From Spirosoma pollinicola (GTDB lineage: Bacteria > Bacteroidota > Bacteroidia > Cytophagales > Spirosomataceae), in the NCBI RefSeq assembly GCF_002831565.1, contig NZ_CP025096.1, forward strand, positions 5,000,609 through 5,064,608: DNA of 64,000 bases. The letters run 5' to 3'. Numbering within the stretch: position 1 is the stretch's first letter; every line of letters begins with the position of its first letter. Below the pieces are notes generated by a model that had not been told where the DNA came from, made no database searches, and worked only from the letters and a program-made list of their open reading frames with translations. Both the position numbers and the translations under genes were made by a program. Shown piece after piece: positions 14,024 through 23,727 of the stretch.

Positions 14024-16429
14024 ATGATCCACAATTACATTCGTATTGCCTTCCGGCAGCTCCGCAAACACGCGTTTTATTCACTACTCAATCTCATGGG
14101 CCTCGCCACGGCCATAACGCTTGTCTTTCTAATCGGCCAGTTTGTCTGGAGCGAATTTCAGGTCAATCAAACCTTGCACCAAGCCGACCGGCAATACATC
14201 TTACTCAGCCATTGGAAAGACCCCAATATGGGCTTAGACATTACCACGCTGGCTCCTCTAGCGAAACGTCTGCGAGAAGAGTATCCTACGCTGGTTGCCA
14301 ATTATTACCGCTGGGATGGCCTGACATCCATTGTCACCAAAGCCGATAAACAATTCAGAGAGAGTATTCAACTGGGCGACCCAACGTTCCTGTCCATGTA
14401 TGGCCTTAACCTATTGCAGGGCGATGCCCAAACCGCCCTGCAACAACCTTTTTCACTCGCCATCACCGAGGACAAGGCACTTACCTATTTCGGGCGGACG
14501 GATGTGGTGGGTCAGACCCTAACGATTCAGAATTTTTCGGGGGCTTCTCATCCCTTTACCATCACGGCGGTGCTGAAAAACATCCCTGAAAATTCGATCA
14601 CCCAGATTAACGCCACCATCAAGAACACCTTTTTTATTCCCACTAATACCTACACCTACTTCAACCGAACGGATTTCGAGTCGTGGCAAAATGGTGTACT
14701 GCCGTCCTATGTTGAGCTACAGCCAGGTGTTTCACCGAGCCAGTTAGCCAAGCCGATCCAGCACTTAATCGATCAGAACGCGAGTGCGCTGGTCCGAGCG
14801 AACCTGCGGGTTGAACCCCTCGCCTTGACGACCTTTTATCGGCAAAAAGATAATGGTCTGGTTAATCGGATGTTGATAACACTCACCTTAGCCGGGCTTT
14901 TCGTTTTGCTGATGGCCATTGTCAACTGCATTAATCTGGCCATGAGTCAGTCCGCCAGCCGCCTGAGGGAGATTGGCGTACGCAAAGCCCTAGGCAGTCG
15001 CCAAAAACAGCTCATTACTCAGTTATTAACCGAATCGGTTCTGCTCGCCATCCTGGCCACTGGGTTGGCCTTGTGCCTTTACCCACTGGTCAAGCCATTT
15101 TTTGAGCAACTCGTTGGCAAGACTCTTATGCCCCTGACCACATTACCGCCCCTGGCTCTGTCTATTCCGCTGGCGGTGGCGGGCGGGATCAGTCTGCTAG
15201 CTGGCATTTATCCTGCTTTTATGCTTTCCTCCCGGCCCGTCGTGGATGCACTACAGCGTAAACAACCCCTGCTTGTGGGCAAGCTATCGCTGCGTCAGGG
15301 GCTGGTTAGTTTTCAGTTTCTAGTCGCGATCATGGCCCTGATTGGGGCCATTTTAGTGACTCAACAAGTGCGATACATGTGCAGCCAGGCATTGGGCTAC
15401 AACCAGGCCTATGTGGTTTCCTCCCAAGTTCCTCGTGACTGGTCACCGGCGGGGGTGCGCAAGCTAGAGACGAGCCGACGCATCTTAGCGAAGCTACCCG
15501 CAGTCGCCAGTGTCAGCCTTTCCCACGAAATTCCTAACGGCAACAACGGTGGTCAGCCGATGGTCTATCAAAATGGCACCGATTCAACCGAATCTGTATC
15601 AATGCAAGCTTTAGTATCGGACGAGAACTACTGGCAAACCTACCAGATTCCGCTGGTAGCGGGTCGGTTTTTTGGGGGTGGTGATCTAGACTCCCTGAGT
15701 ATCGTGCTGAACGAAAAAGCGGTTCAGGCGATGGGGTATAAAAAACCAGGGTACGCTATCGGAAAACAACTCCGGATGCGGAGTGACCCCCGGCTGTTTA
15801 CAGTGGTGGGGGTGAGCCGGGATTTTCATTTCAATTCCATGCAGCAGGCCATCCAACCCATGCTGTTTTTTTCGGTCAAGGGCGTTCCCATCTATCGCTA
15901 CCTCTCCTTCAAACTTCATCCTGGCTCTATCCCTGCCAGTTTAGAAGCCATTCAGCAGCAATGGTCGGTGCTGTTTCCCAATGCGCCTTTCGAGTACCAG
16001 TTTATGGATCAGACGCTGGAAAAGCTCTATCAAACAGAATTGCGGTTAAAGAAGGCCGCTTACTTAACAACGGTTCTAGCCTTGCTGTTGGTGCTGCTTG
16101 GCTTGGTCGGATTAGTCTCGCTCAGCGTGATCCGGCGGGCGAAAGAGATCGGTATCCGGAAGGTGCTAGGCGCATCGGTCATTGGCATCGTGGGCTTATT
16201 TGTGGCGGAATATGCCTGGGGGCTGCTGCTGGCAAACGTAGTAGCGTGGCCACTAGTATACTGGCTGGTGTCAAAATGGCTAGCATACTATACCTATCAC
16301 ATTCAGATTAGTTGGCTGCCTTTCGTAGGCGTGGGGTTGGTCGTCGCGCTGTTCACCGCCTTGCTGATTAGCTTCCAATCGATCAAAGCGGCCCTGGTTA
16401 ATCCGGTGGAGTCATTGAAAAGTGAATAG
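14024..16429 (+). CDS. FtsX/MacB-like ABC transporter permease
   Basis: An 801-residue membrane protein of the same family as 6203-8950 but lacking the N-terminal prefix domain; it begins directly with IHNYIRIAFRQLRKH before the first helix (about residues 20-42). The REIGVRKALGSR and KEIGIRKVLGAS motifs mark the cytoplasmic ends of the two FtsX cores, each with a large periplasmic domain. It ends NPVESLKSE. The partner ATPase is not encoded here. A DUF6624 gene starts 39 nt after its stop, close enough to be co-transcribed. Confidence 0.88.
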   Translation: MIHNYIRIAFRQLRKHAFYSLLNLMGLATAITLVFLIGQFVWSEFQVNQTLHQADRQYILLSHWKDPNMGLDITTLAPLAKRLREEYPTLVANYYRWDGLTSIVTKADKQFRESIQLGDPTFLSMYGLNLLQGDAQTALQQPFSLAITEDKALTYFGRTDVVGQTLTIQNFSGASHPFTITAVLKNIPENSITQINATIKNTFFIPTNTYTYFNRTDFESWQNGVLPSYVELQPGVSPSQLAKPIQHLIDQNASALVRANLRVEPLALTTFYRQKDNGLVNRMLITLTLAGLFVLLMAIVNCINLAMSQSASRLREIGVRKALGSRQKQLITQLLTESVLLAILATGLALCLYPLVKPFFEQLVGKTLMPLTTLPPLALSIPLAVAGGISLLAGIYPAFMLSSRPVVDALQRKQPLLVGKLSLRQGLVSFQFLVAIMALIGAILVTQQVRYMCSQALGYNQAYVVSSQVPRDWSPAGVRKLETSRRILAKLPAVASVSLSHEIPNGNNGGQPMVYQNGTDSTESVSMQALVSDENYWQTYQIPLVAGRFFGGGDLDSLSIVLNEKAVQAMGYKKPGYAIGKQLRMRSDPRLFTVVGVSRDFHFNSMQQAIQPMLFFSVKGVPIYRYLSFKLHPGSIPASLEAIQQQWSVLFPNAPFEYQFMDQTLEKLYQTELRLKKAAYLTTVLALLLVLLGLVGLVSLSVIRRAKEIGIRKVLGASVIGIVGLFVAEYAWGLLLANVVAWPLVYWLVSKWLAYYTYHIQISWLPFVGVGLVVALFTALLISFQSIKAALVNPVESLKSE

Positions 16430-16468
16430 TCTCATTCATCAACTAGATATATGCTCTATAAGCGAGTG

Positions 16469-17425
16469 ATGAAATCAATGGTCTGGGTCGTGACGACTAC
16501 CGTATGTATGGGCTGGTATACGCCCTTATTTGGACAAACCCAGTACGCCACACCCGATACCGCGTATGTGCGAGCGGTGGAGCAAGCCTTTAGCTTTCTC
16601 AAGCAGGGGGATTGTCGCTCCTGCTTAAGGGCGTATCAACGCGCCTTCACTATCTCCCAAAAGAGCGCGCTCAGTACTCTGCGAGCGGCGGCTTGTGCGT
16701 ACCAGTGTGGCCGAACAAAGCAAGCTCAGACGTATTTACAGCAAGCAGCCTCGCTTGATTTCTGGATTAGTGAGGATGTATGGGAGAAACCCCAAGAGGC
16801 CCCTGAACTGAATAGTCTACGGAATAGCTCACTAACGACCGCTTTTCAGCAGTACCTTGATGAACAAAAGATAGCCGAGGGACGGAATCCAGCGCTTGAA
16901 CGGGAGCTAAAACGGATTTTTACCGAAGACCAACTGCCGCGATTACGGATGGATACCATTATGAGACAGTATGGCGCTAACTCTCCGCAAGCTCAACCGG
17001 TCTGGGCGCAAATGCGACGTGCTGACTCAGTGAATCTGCCCAAGGTGGAGCGCATCATTGCGCAGTATGGCTATCCCGGTAAACGACTGGTAGGGGAAAA
17101 ACAGAATGAGACTGCTTGGTTAGTGATTCAACATGCTTCCCTAATGGTTCAAGAAAAATATTTACCCCTCTTGCAGGAAGCGGCGGCTCAGGGGCAACTC
17201 GCCAAAGCAAGTGTCGCATTGACGGTGGATCGTATTCGAGTCAATAAAGGTCAAAAGCAGTTATACGGCTCCCAAGTAAAGAATGGTTATAATGGCAAAC
17301 CGGCAGGCTTTTGGGCGATTGAAGACGAAGTAAATGTGGATAAACGGCGTGCTGAAGTGGGTCTACCTCCCTTAGCAACTTACGCGAAATACTATGGCTT
17401 TGAATACAAGCTACCTGGTAACTAG
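16469..17425 (+). CDS. secreted DUF6624 protein with N-terminal CxxC/CxxxC repeat domain
   Basis: A 318-residue exported protein (signal peptide ending PLFGQ). The N-terminal half is helical and TPR-like with four cysteines spaced C-x2-C-x23-C-x3-C (residues 49, 52, 76, 80). The C-terminal half is DUF6624: YGYPGKRLVGEKQNETAWL, VIQHA, DRIRVNKGQKQLYGSQ, EDEVNVDKRRAEVGLPPL. The function of DUF6624 is unknown to me. The cysteine pattern is repeated exactly in the paralogue at 21662-22615 and absent from the short paralogue at 23728-24390. Start set at 16469 to give the signal peptide; an upstream ATG at 16451 is possible. Confidence 0.85.
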   Translation: MKSMVWVVTTTVCMGWYTPLFGQTQYATPDTAYVRAVEQAFSFLKQGDCRSCLRAYQRAFTISQKSALSTLRAAACAYQCGRTKQAQTYLQQAASLDFWISEDVWEKPQEAPELNSLRNSSLTTAFQQYLDEQKIAEGRNPALERELKRIFTEDQLPRLRMDTIMRQYGANSPQAQPVWAQMRRADSVNLPKVERIIAQYGYPGKRLVGEKQNETAWLVIQHASLMVQEKYLPLLQEAAAQGQLAKASVALTVDRIRVNKGQKQLYGSQVKNGYNGKPAGFWAIEDEVNVDKRRAEVGLPPLATYAKYYGFEYKLPGN

Positions 17426-17439
17426 CTAAATAGTAATGT

Positions 17440-17513
17440 TCTCAAAAAAGGCTCCCAAATGAGACGAAGGAGCGTTCATATATCTGCTTCTTAAATGGGG
17501 CGTTCAGCGAGAC
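17440..17513 (+). repeat. 75-nt intergenic repeat, copy (close to consensus)
   Basis: TCTCAAAAAAGGCTCC, ATGAGACGAAGGAGCGTT, TATCTGCTTCTTAAATGGG, GCGTTCAGCGAGAC. It starts 15 nt after the DUF6624 stop. The rest of the gap 17426-17811 shows no other recognisable feature. Confidence 0.9.
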
Positions 17514-17811
17514 ACAAACTTCTGAATTTTAAATAAGCCGATTCAGCTGCAGGTCCTAACACGAGTCACTGTTGTGGGGGACCGCGTAAAAGGTGTGATT
17601 AAATCCGCGCCCTTAGTGACGGCTCGCCATTACAGATGAGTTATGATTAATTAACCCAGTTTCATATCCCAGTATGACAACAGTAGATTTAGTTTGATTC
17701 GCTATTCTACTCTCGACTATAAATTTTTGATCAGTCGCGTTATGGTAGGTAGGAGTGGCCACACACTTCGTTAAATGTGGACTAGCTATCAGGCATGTTA
17801 TAATACCCTAT

Positions 17812-20340
17812 ATGAGCCAATCAACCCGCTTTCAGCAGCTACGTCCGCATTTGATCGCCCTAATTGGGTTACTACTCCTATCGTTTCTCTATCTGTGGCC
17901 TGTAACAGCTGGCAAAACAATTTCCATGACGGATGTACAACAATCCACCGCCTTAGCGCGCGAAGTGCGGGAGATTGCTCAACAGACAGGCCAAAAGCCA
18001 CCCTGGACTGAGGCAGCTTTTAGTGGTATGCCAAGCTACATGATTGATTTTAATTATCCCTATATCTTGCTTTATAAAGCCGTTATGAGCCTGTTTAGCT
18101 TGGTATCGAGTATTGTAGCGGTACTCTTTGCCATCATGCTAGGCGCTTACATTTTGTTAGTTGTACTAGGCTGTAACGCCTGGGTAGCGGCTTTAGGAGC
18201 GGCCGCTTATGGATTGGGCACTTATGGGATCGTTAGTCTGGAAGCCGGACATATTTCTAAATTGTATGCGATGGGCTTTGGGGCAGGTCTGCTGGCTGGC
18301 GTCATTCTCGCTTTGCGGGGGCGTTACTGGATTGGAGCCGCCTTAACGGGCCTGTTTTTGAGCCTAGAGCTTGGGGCCAACCATATCCAGATTACCTATT
18401 ACCTATTTATGACCATCGCCCTATACCTACTCTTTGAAGGCATCGCTCTGGTTCGAGCGGGCAAATCGAAGCAGTTGCTAGTAGGGTTGCTCACGTTGAC
18501 GGTGGCCGGTACGTTAGGGTTGGGCAGTTTTAGTAAGCGACTACTTGTGCTAAATCAGTACACAAAAGAAACGATTCGTGGTCGGTCTGAATTAACAGCT
18601 CAAATCACGAATCCCGAGGGTAAATCAAGCGAGAATGAATCAACAGGTGGCCTCAGTAAAGAGTATGCATTTACCTATAGTTACGGCATAGCTGAAACGT
18701 TAACCCTATTAATACCAGGACTTTATGGCGGCTCTTCTGCCGGAGGATTGAGCACGAATTCTGAAGTTTATCGAGCCATGATCAGCCAAGGGTTAGATCC
18801 AGGCTCGGCGAAACAGTTTGTCGAATTAGGTATCCCTACTTATTGGGGAGAAACGCCTATTGTCGGTGGGCCTGCTTACGCTGGTGCAGCTATATTGTTT
18901 CTATTCATAGTAAGCTTGTTTGTGCTTCGTGGCCCAATTCGCTGGTGGTTAGTGAGTGCGATCAGCTTGCTACTGATCATCGCTTGGGGCAAAAACTTTG
19001 CCTCTATAAATTATCTCTTGTTTGACTATTTACCCTATTTAAATAAGTTTCGAGCCATGACAATGGCCTTGGGACTAGCTCAATTATTTTTCGGAATAGG
19101 GGCCGCTTTAGGGCTGCAAACAATAATCAATCAAAAATTAACGCTGGCCCAACTTAGGCAACCACTGCTGATTAGTTTAAGCTTAACGGCAGGTTTATCC
19201 TTAGTGGTAGCTCTAGTAGGAAGTGTTTTTTTTGACTTTCAGTCACCCAAGGATTTAGCTCATTTAACGCCTTCGTTTGGCGATACGGCTAAGGATTTCC
19301 TCTTGCCTCTTGTCCATGACCGGCAAAGTATGCTCCGAAGTGATGCACTTCGTGCAGCACTCATCAGTCTGTTGACAGCCGCCCTAATCTGGGCACTCGT
19401 AACCAACAAATTGAAATCTGGTGTGTTTTATGCCCTGCTTTTCCTAGTGGCGGTTGCTGACCTGGCAAGTATCGACAAACGCTTTTTAAATAATGCAGAT
19501 TTTGTTCCTAAATCACAGCTTTCCAAGGTCTTTGAACCGACAACGGCTGATCAACAGATTTTGCAGGATCATTCATTAGGATATCGTGTATTCGATCAGA
19601 CTGAGTATTTTATGGAAAGCAATCGGGCCTCCTATTTCCATCGTTCGATTGGCGGTTATAACACCACCCGGCTACGACGATACAACGAATTAGTTACGTA
19701 TGCGTTTCAGGCGAATGGCCTTAACATTTTAAATATGTTGAACGTCAAATATGTCATTCAACCGGGTCAGCCTGACCCCAACAATCCAACTCAACCGATT
19801 AGTCCGATTGCCCTACCTAATCCGCAAGCCCTAGGCGCAGCTTGGTTTGTTGAAACCATGCAGTTTGTCAATAGTGCTGATGAAGAGATGGCAGTTATGA
19901 AACAGTTATCAACGAGCGATACAGTTGTCATAGACAAGCAATTCTCAACTCAACTTACGGGTTTACCGGCTCAAATGAATCATGCTGGTAACACCATTGA
20001 GCTTACTGATTACCGGCCTGATCGCCTGGTCTATCAGGCTAATGCTGCTCAAGATGGGTTAGTCGTTTTCTCAGAAATTTATTACCGGGGTCAGGAAGAT
20101 TGGCAAGCCAGTATTGACGGTAAGCCGGTTCCCCATTTGCGAGCAAATTATGTTTTACGGGCTATTCGTCTGCCAAAAGGGAAACATACCATCGAGTTCA
20201 AGTTTGATCCCCCTTTAGCTAAGGTTGGTGATACAATCGACTTAATCTGCAATCTGTTATTGATTGCGCTCATTGGTTTCGTTGTTTATCGGGGAAATCG
20301 AGAGCGTCATATTCTACCGACTCAGAAACTACCCGCTTAG
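17812..20340 (+). CDS. YfhO-like multi-pass membrane protein
   Basis: An 842-residue integral membrane protein with about a dozen hydrophobic segments and a soluble C-terminal domain (about 600-800) before a last helix. The N-terminal FLYLWPVTAGKTISMTDV and PPWTEAAFSGMPSYM segments match the YfhO family of GT-C-like membrane proteins, implicated in adding sugars to lipid-linked wall or teichoic polymers in Firmicutes and uncharacterised in Bacteroidota. The ATG at 17812 is preferred over a GTG at 17755, because family members begin just before the RPHLIALIGLLLL helix. Stands alone. Confidence 0.82.
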   Translation: MSQSTRFQQLRPHLIALIGLLLLSFLYLWPVTAGKTISMTDVQQSTALAREVREIAQQTGQKPPWTEAAFSGMPSYMIDFNYPYILLYKAVMSLFSLVSSIVAVLFAIMLGAYILLVVLGCNAWVAALGAAAYGLGTYGIVSLEAGHISKLYAMGFGAGLLAGVILALRGRYWIGAALTGLFLSLELGANHIQITYYLFMTIALYLLFEGIALVRAGKSKQLLVGLLTLTVAGTLGLGSFSKRLLVLNQYTKETIRGRSELTAQITNPEGKSSENESTGGLSKEYAFTYSYGIAETLTLLIPGLYGGSSAGGLSTNSEVYRAMISQGLDPGSAKQFVELGIPTYWGETPIVGGPAYAGAAILFLFIVSLFVLRGPIRWWLVSAISLLLIIAWGKNFASINYLLFDYLPYLNKFRAMTMALGLAQLFFGIGAALGLQTIINQKLTLAQLRQPLLISLSLTAGLSLVVALVGSVFFDFQSPKDLAHLTPSFGDTAKDFLLPLVHDRQSMLRSDALRAALISLLTAALIWALVTNKLKSGVFYALLFLVAVADLASIDKRFLNNADFVPKSQLSKVFEPTTADQQILQDHSLGYRVFDQTEYFMESNRASYFHRSIGGYNTTRLRRYNELVTYAFQANGLNILNMLNVKYVIQPGQPDPNNPTQPISPIALPNPQALGAAWFVETMQFVNSADEEMAVMKQLSTSDTVVIDKQFSTQLTGLPAQMNHAGNTIELTDYRPDRLVYQANAAQDGLVVFSEIYYRGQEDWQASIDGKPVPHLRANYVLRAIRLPKGKHTIEFKFDPPLAKVGDTIDLICNLLLIALIGFVVYRGNRERHILPTQKLPA

Positions 20341-20432
20341 GTTTGAACGCTTTTAAACAAGTGGTTTGGCTTTCCCGTATGCGACGGATGGCCGGTCCGC
20401 CGGTGCGGTTGGACAGATATTAAAAAATTACT

Positions 20433-20508
20433 GTCTCACAATTCGCTCCAATGCGAAACTATAGAATCATCATAAATCTGTTCCTTAGAATGGGTGTTTT
20501 GTGAGGTG
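20433..20508 (+). repeat. 75-nt intergenic repeat with upstream extension
   Basis: GTCTCACAATTCGCTCC, ATCATAAATCTGTTCCTTAGA, GGGTGTTTTGTGAGG. It is preceded by GGACAGATATTAAAAAATTA and by a GC-rich CCGCCGGTGCGG hairpin (about 20391-20410). The same GGACAGAT..TAAAAA prefix occurs before the copies at 25021, 39623 and 46652. It occupies the 316-bp gap 20341-20656. Confidence 0.8.
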
Positions 20509-20656
20509 GTGAAATTGCACCTTTTAGCAAGCTAAAAACTATTCTGCTGGCATAAAGCCAAACCTATCGTTGAAACACGTTCTGATCGTAGCCCCTATTA
20601 ACATTTATTAACTAGACCCTGGAAGGCAAATTCATCGCTTTGATCAAACTTGCACG

Positions 20657-21583
20657 ATGGTGAAAGAAAGTAAATGGATCGGCCTGATAAGTTTGCTGAT
20701 ACTGGCCAAAATAGGCTACGGCCAGCGGTATACCATCATTTATAAAGACGCAAAAGATAGCACTCAAAACTTCTATGTAGTTCGACCACCTAAAGATTCG
20801 ATCAGGGGCTTGTTAGTGCTCAATGATCACGCTTTATCGGACAGCGCCAAAAGCCTGGCTTATCAGCAAGGTATTATGACCCTTACCGTTGTGCCGACCA
20901 ACGATCCGCTCCGGAATCTGACCGATAAAACGATTGTGATGCGTATCCATTCAATGGTGCTTGAGGTAATAACCAAGTATCAAATTTCGCCCTCTAAGAT
21001 CATCGTGGGGGGCATGTCAGCCGCCGGTACGGGGGCGATTCGATATGTTCAGTACTGCTACCAGCAATCATCTCTAAGTGTGAGGCCTGTTGGGGTGTTT
21101 GGCGTCGATGCCCCTCTGGATTATGAGCGGTTATATCGCGAGTCCATTCATGCGATTGAACGCAAGTTTAGCCCCGATGCCGTTGAAGAAGGCCATTTAG
21201 TTTCTCGCTACCTAAAGACCCAACTAAAAGCCACTCCCCAAAGTAATCAAAAAGTCTATCAGCAGATATCCCCTTTTTGCTACTCCGCCCCTAAAGGGGG
21301 TAATGCGCATTGGCTCAATCATACAGCGGTACGCTTATACATTGAACCAGATATCAACTGGTGGATTACGCAACGTCGAAAAGATTTTTATGATTTAAAT
21401 GCTATTGATAATGCAGCCTTAGCCAATTGGTTGCAGATCAACGGCAACTCAAGGGCCGAATTGGTTGTAACAGCTAACCAAGGCGTGCGCGAGACTGGCG
21501 AAAAGCACCCTCACTCCTGGAGCATTGTGGACCAAAAGAAATTATTAAGTTGGTGTACTCAATTGTTTAAGAATCAAAACTAG
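20657..21583 (+). CDS. secreted alpha/beta-hydrolase-like protein
   Basis: A 308-residue protein with a signal peptide (about 1-22, ending IGYGQ). A hydrolase-like core is suggested by GGMSAAGTGAI (Ser121 in a GxSxxG elbow) after a KIIVGG strand, and a late HPHSW segment could supply His. The acid is not obvious and the sequence is distant from well-known families, so activity is uncertain. It ends 78 nt before the DUF6624 start at 21662 on the same strand and may share a transcript with it. Confidence 0.65.
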   Translation: MVKESKWIGLISLLILAKIGYGQRYTIIYKDAKDSTQNFYVVRPPKDSIRGLLVLNDHALSDSAKSLAYQQGIMTLTVVPTNDPLRNLTDKTIVMRIHSMVLEVITKYQISPSKIIVGGMSAAGTGAIRYVQYCYQQSSLSVRPVGVFGVDAPLDYERLYRESIHAIERKFSPDAVEEGHLVSRYLKTQLKATPQSNQKVYQQISPFCYSAPKGGNAHWLNHTAVRLYIEPDINWWITQRRKDFYDLNAIDNAALANWLQINGNSRAELVVTANQGVRETGEKHPHSWSIVDQKKLLSWCTQLFKNQN

Positions 21584-21661
21584 CCAAGATGGATGGGCAG
21601 TCAACAAAAAAATCTAGATTACGAGTCTGGACCAATGATACCTCAATTAAATAAATCACCA

Positions 21662-22615
21662 ATGAAAACATTTGTCTGGGTTATAACGGCTACCTTTTGT
21701 CTTGGTTGTTGTGTTACTGGCTTTGGACAAGCCCGGTACGCTACGGCTGACACAGCGTATGTTAAGTCGGTTGAAAAGGCTCTTACTTATCTTCAACAAA
21801 GCCAATGTCAGCCTTGTCTGAATGCCTACAAAAAAGCATTCATGATTGCTCAGAAAAGTGCTCTAAGCACCATGCGAGCCGCTCTTTGTGCGTATCAGTG
21901 TAAACAGTCTGAGTTGGCCAAGACCTATATTCAGCAAGCGGTCAACATCGATTACAGCATTGCTGAGGAGACTTGGATCGATTATCAGGCTGCTCCGGAA
22001 TTCAACCTTGTTCGTTCTTCATCTATGAAGGAGTTGGTGCGAGAGGTGTTTGCCCAGAAAGATGCCCAACTCGGGATTAATCCGTCCTTGAAAAGCCAGT
22101 TACAGGCGATTTATGTGACGGACCAACAACCTCGATCTAGAGTCGATTCAGTCATGCGCGTTTATGGCCAGAACTCTACACAATGGCAACATCTCTGGCA
22201 AGGCATTCACCAAGTAGACTCCATTAATTTGCGCAAGGTCGAACAACTCATTCAACAATACGGCTATCCCGGCAAGAGTTTGGTCGGGGCTAAATTGGGA
22301 AACACGGCTTGGCTGATAATCCAGCACTCTCCTGTTGCCATTCAAGAGAAGTATTTACCCATTCTTCAACGAGCGGCTGACCAGGGTGAAATGCAAAAAA
22401 CAAATATGGCGCTGTTGATAGATCGCATTCGGGTGTATAAAGGGCAGAAACAGTTGTACGGTACCCAAGTAAAAATGGAGGCAAATGGTCAGAAAGCCTT
22501 TGATGCGATTGAAGATGAGAAAAATGTAAATAAACGCCGAGCGGAGGTGGGCTTAGGCCCGCTGGAAGAATATGCCAAACAGTTTGGGTTTGAATACAAG
22601 CCTACTAGCAACTAG
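21662..22615 (+). CDS. secreted DUF6624 protein, paralogue with cysteine domain
   Basis: A 317-residue exported protein (signal peptide ending VTGFGQ). It aligns end to end with 16469-17425: the same TADTAYVKSVEKAL start, the same four-cysteine N-terminal module (QCQPCLNAY, LCAYQCK) and the same DUF6624 half (YGYPGKSLVGAKLGNTAWL, DRIRVYKGQKQLYGTQ, NKRRAEVGLGPL). The start at 21662 gives the signal peptide; earlier in-frame starts would add a polar extension. It is probably a duplicate now several kb apart, each next to unrelated genes. Confidence 0.85.
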   Translation: MKTFVWVITATFCLGCCVTGFGQARYATADTAYVKSVEKALTYLQQSQCQPCLNAYKKAFMIAQKSALSTMRAALCAYQCKQSELAKTYIQQAVNIDYSIAEETWIDYQAAPEFNLVRSSSMKELVREVFAQKDAQLGINPSLKSQLQAIYVTDQQPRSRVDSVMRVYGQNSTQWQHLWQGIHQVDSINLRKVEQLIQQYGYPGKSLVGAKLGNTAWLIIQHSPVAIQEKYLPILQRAADQGEMQKTNMALLIDRIRVYKGQKQLYGTQVKMEANGQKAFDAIEDEKNVNKRRAEVGLGPLEEYAKQFGFEYKPTSN

Positions 22616-22793
22616 CCACTGGTCATTCCTAACTATTCGCTCAATAACGCTTCTCTTTGAACCGAAAATCGTCAACGATTAGCGGCTCTAATTGCCGTTT
22701 GATGAAATAGATAAGGCACGAGCAGTTACCCTAAATTTTCCTAGTTTGGCTATGCTACGAACCATCTCATAAATGAATCTATACGACTGACAA

Positions 22794-23603
22794 ATGAGAC
22801 TATATCCAGTACTTTTGTTCTGCTTTCTAACTTTAACTACTAAGGCCTATAAACCAGAACATGAGTACTGGACACGGCCTGATTCGTTAGGGTTGAAATA
22901 CGTTGAGAAGCGATTAACAACGCCTGATAAGGCGCAATTGCTTTCTTGGCTCCTACCTACTACCTCATCTAAACCGCTAAAAAAGACCTTAATCATTGCT
23001 TACGCTGCCACTGGTAACATGGCGAACTGTGTCTACTACGCTAATGAGTTTTTAAAGGCTGGCTTTGATGTTGTGTTATTTGATTATAGAGGCTTTGGCC
23101 ATAGTTCAACCTTTGAAATAGATCCTGAACGCTTCTACTATAATGAATTTGTAACTGACTTTCAGACCGCTATAAAAGCGGCTAAAACACAATTTCCAAC
23201 CAACCAGGTAGGGGTTTTATCGTTTTCACTAAGTACGCTTTTAGCGACCCTGGCTTATCAAAAGGAACCCTTTGATTTTATGATCGGTGAAGGGTATGTA
23301 AGCGACCCGATAGCCATTACTTCTTACTGGAAGCGGGTAGCGAATCGGGAGTTTACTTTACCTTCAGGCGTAGAGGTTTATCCAAATGCAACTCGTAAGC
23401 TGAAGTGTCCCTTGCTTCTACTGGCTGGCACCAAAGATGAAATAACCCCTCTTTCCACCAGCCAGGCGGTTGTTGCACAACGACCGAATCGTAGCCTTTT
23501 GACCTATGAGGGCGATCATTTGCAAGGCACCACTGTGTGGAAAGAGAGGGAGTTTGCTGATGGTTACGTTCGACGGATTAAGGAGTTTGCCGAGAAGATT
23601 TGA
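22794..23603 (+). CDS. alpha/beta-hydrolase fold protein, exported
   Basis: A 269-residue protein with a short signal peptide or anchor (1-18). Fold landmarks are FDYRGFGHSS (97-105), a nucleophile strand VGVLSFSLST with Ser145, GTKDEITP with Asp215, and EGDH with His242. The usual GxSxG elbow is changed to SFSLS, with both glycines replaced by serine. That is unusual and may alter the oxyanion turn, but the triad order is preserved. Related to the BAAT/dienelactone-hydrolase-like group annotated only as alpha/beta hydrolases. Stands alone. Confidence 0.72.
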   Translation: MRLYPVLLFCFLTLTTKAYKPEHEYWTRPDSLGLKYVEKRLTTPDKAQLLSWLLPTTSSKPLKKTLIIAYAATGNMANCVYYANEFLKAGFDVVLFDYRGFGHSSTFEIDPERFYYNEFVTDFQTAIKAAKTQFPTNQVGVLSFSLSTLLATLAYQKEPFDFMIGEGYVSDPIAITSYWKRVANREFTLPSGVEVYPNATRKLKCPLLLLAGTKDEITPLSTSQAVVAQRPNRSLLTYEGDHLQGTTVWKEREFADGYVRRIKEFAEKI

Positions 23604-23727
23604 ATTCTCAACAAACGCTCACTTTAGTAAACTGTTGAAGATCAAACTAGAATAGCCTCTGAGGGCATTAACACAATTCTTTGCTGCAGCCGCGCTGTCC
23701 ATGCAGAAAACAATAATGACTGCAATG

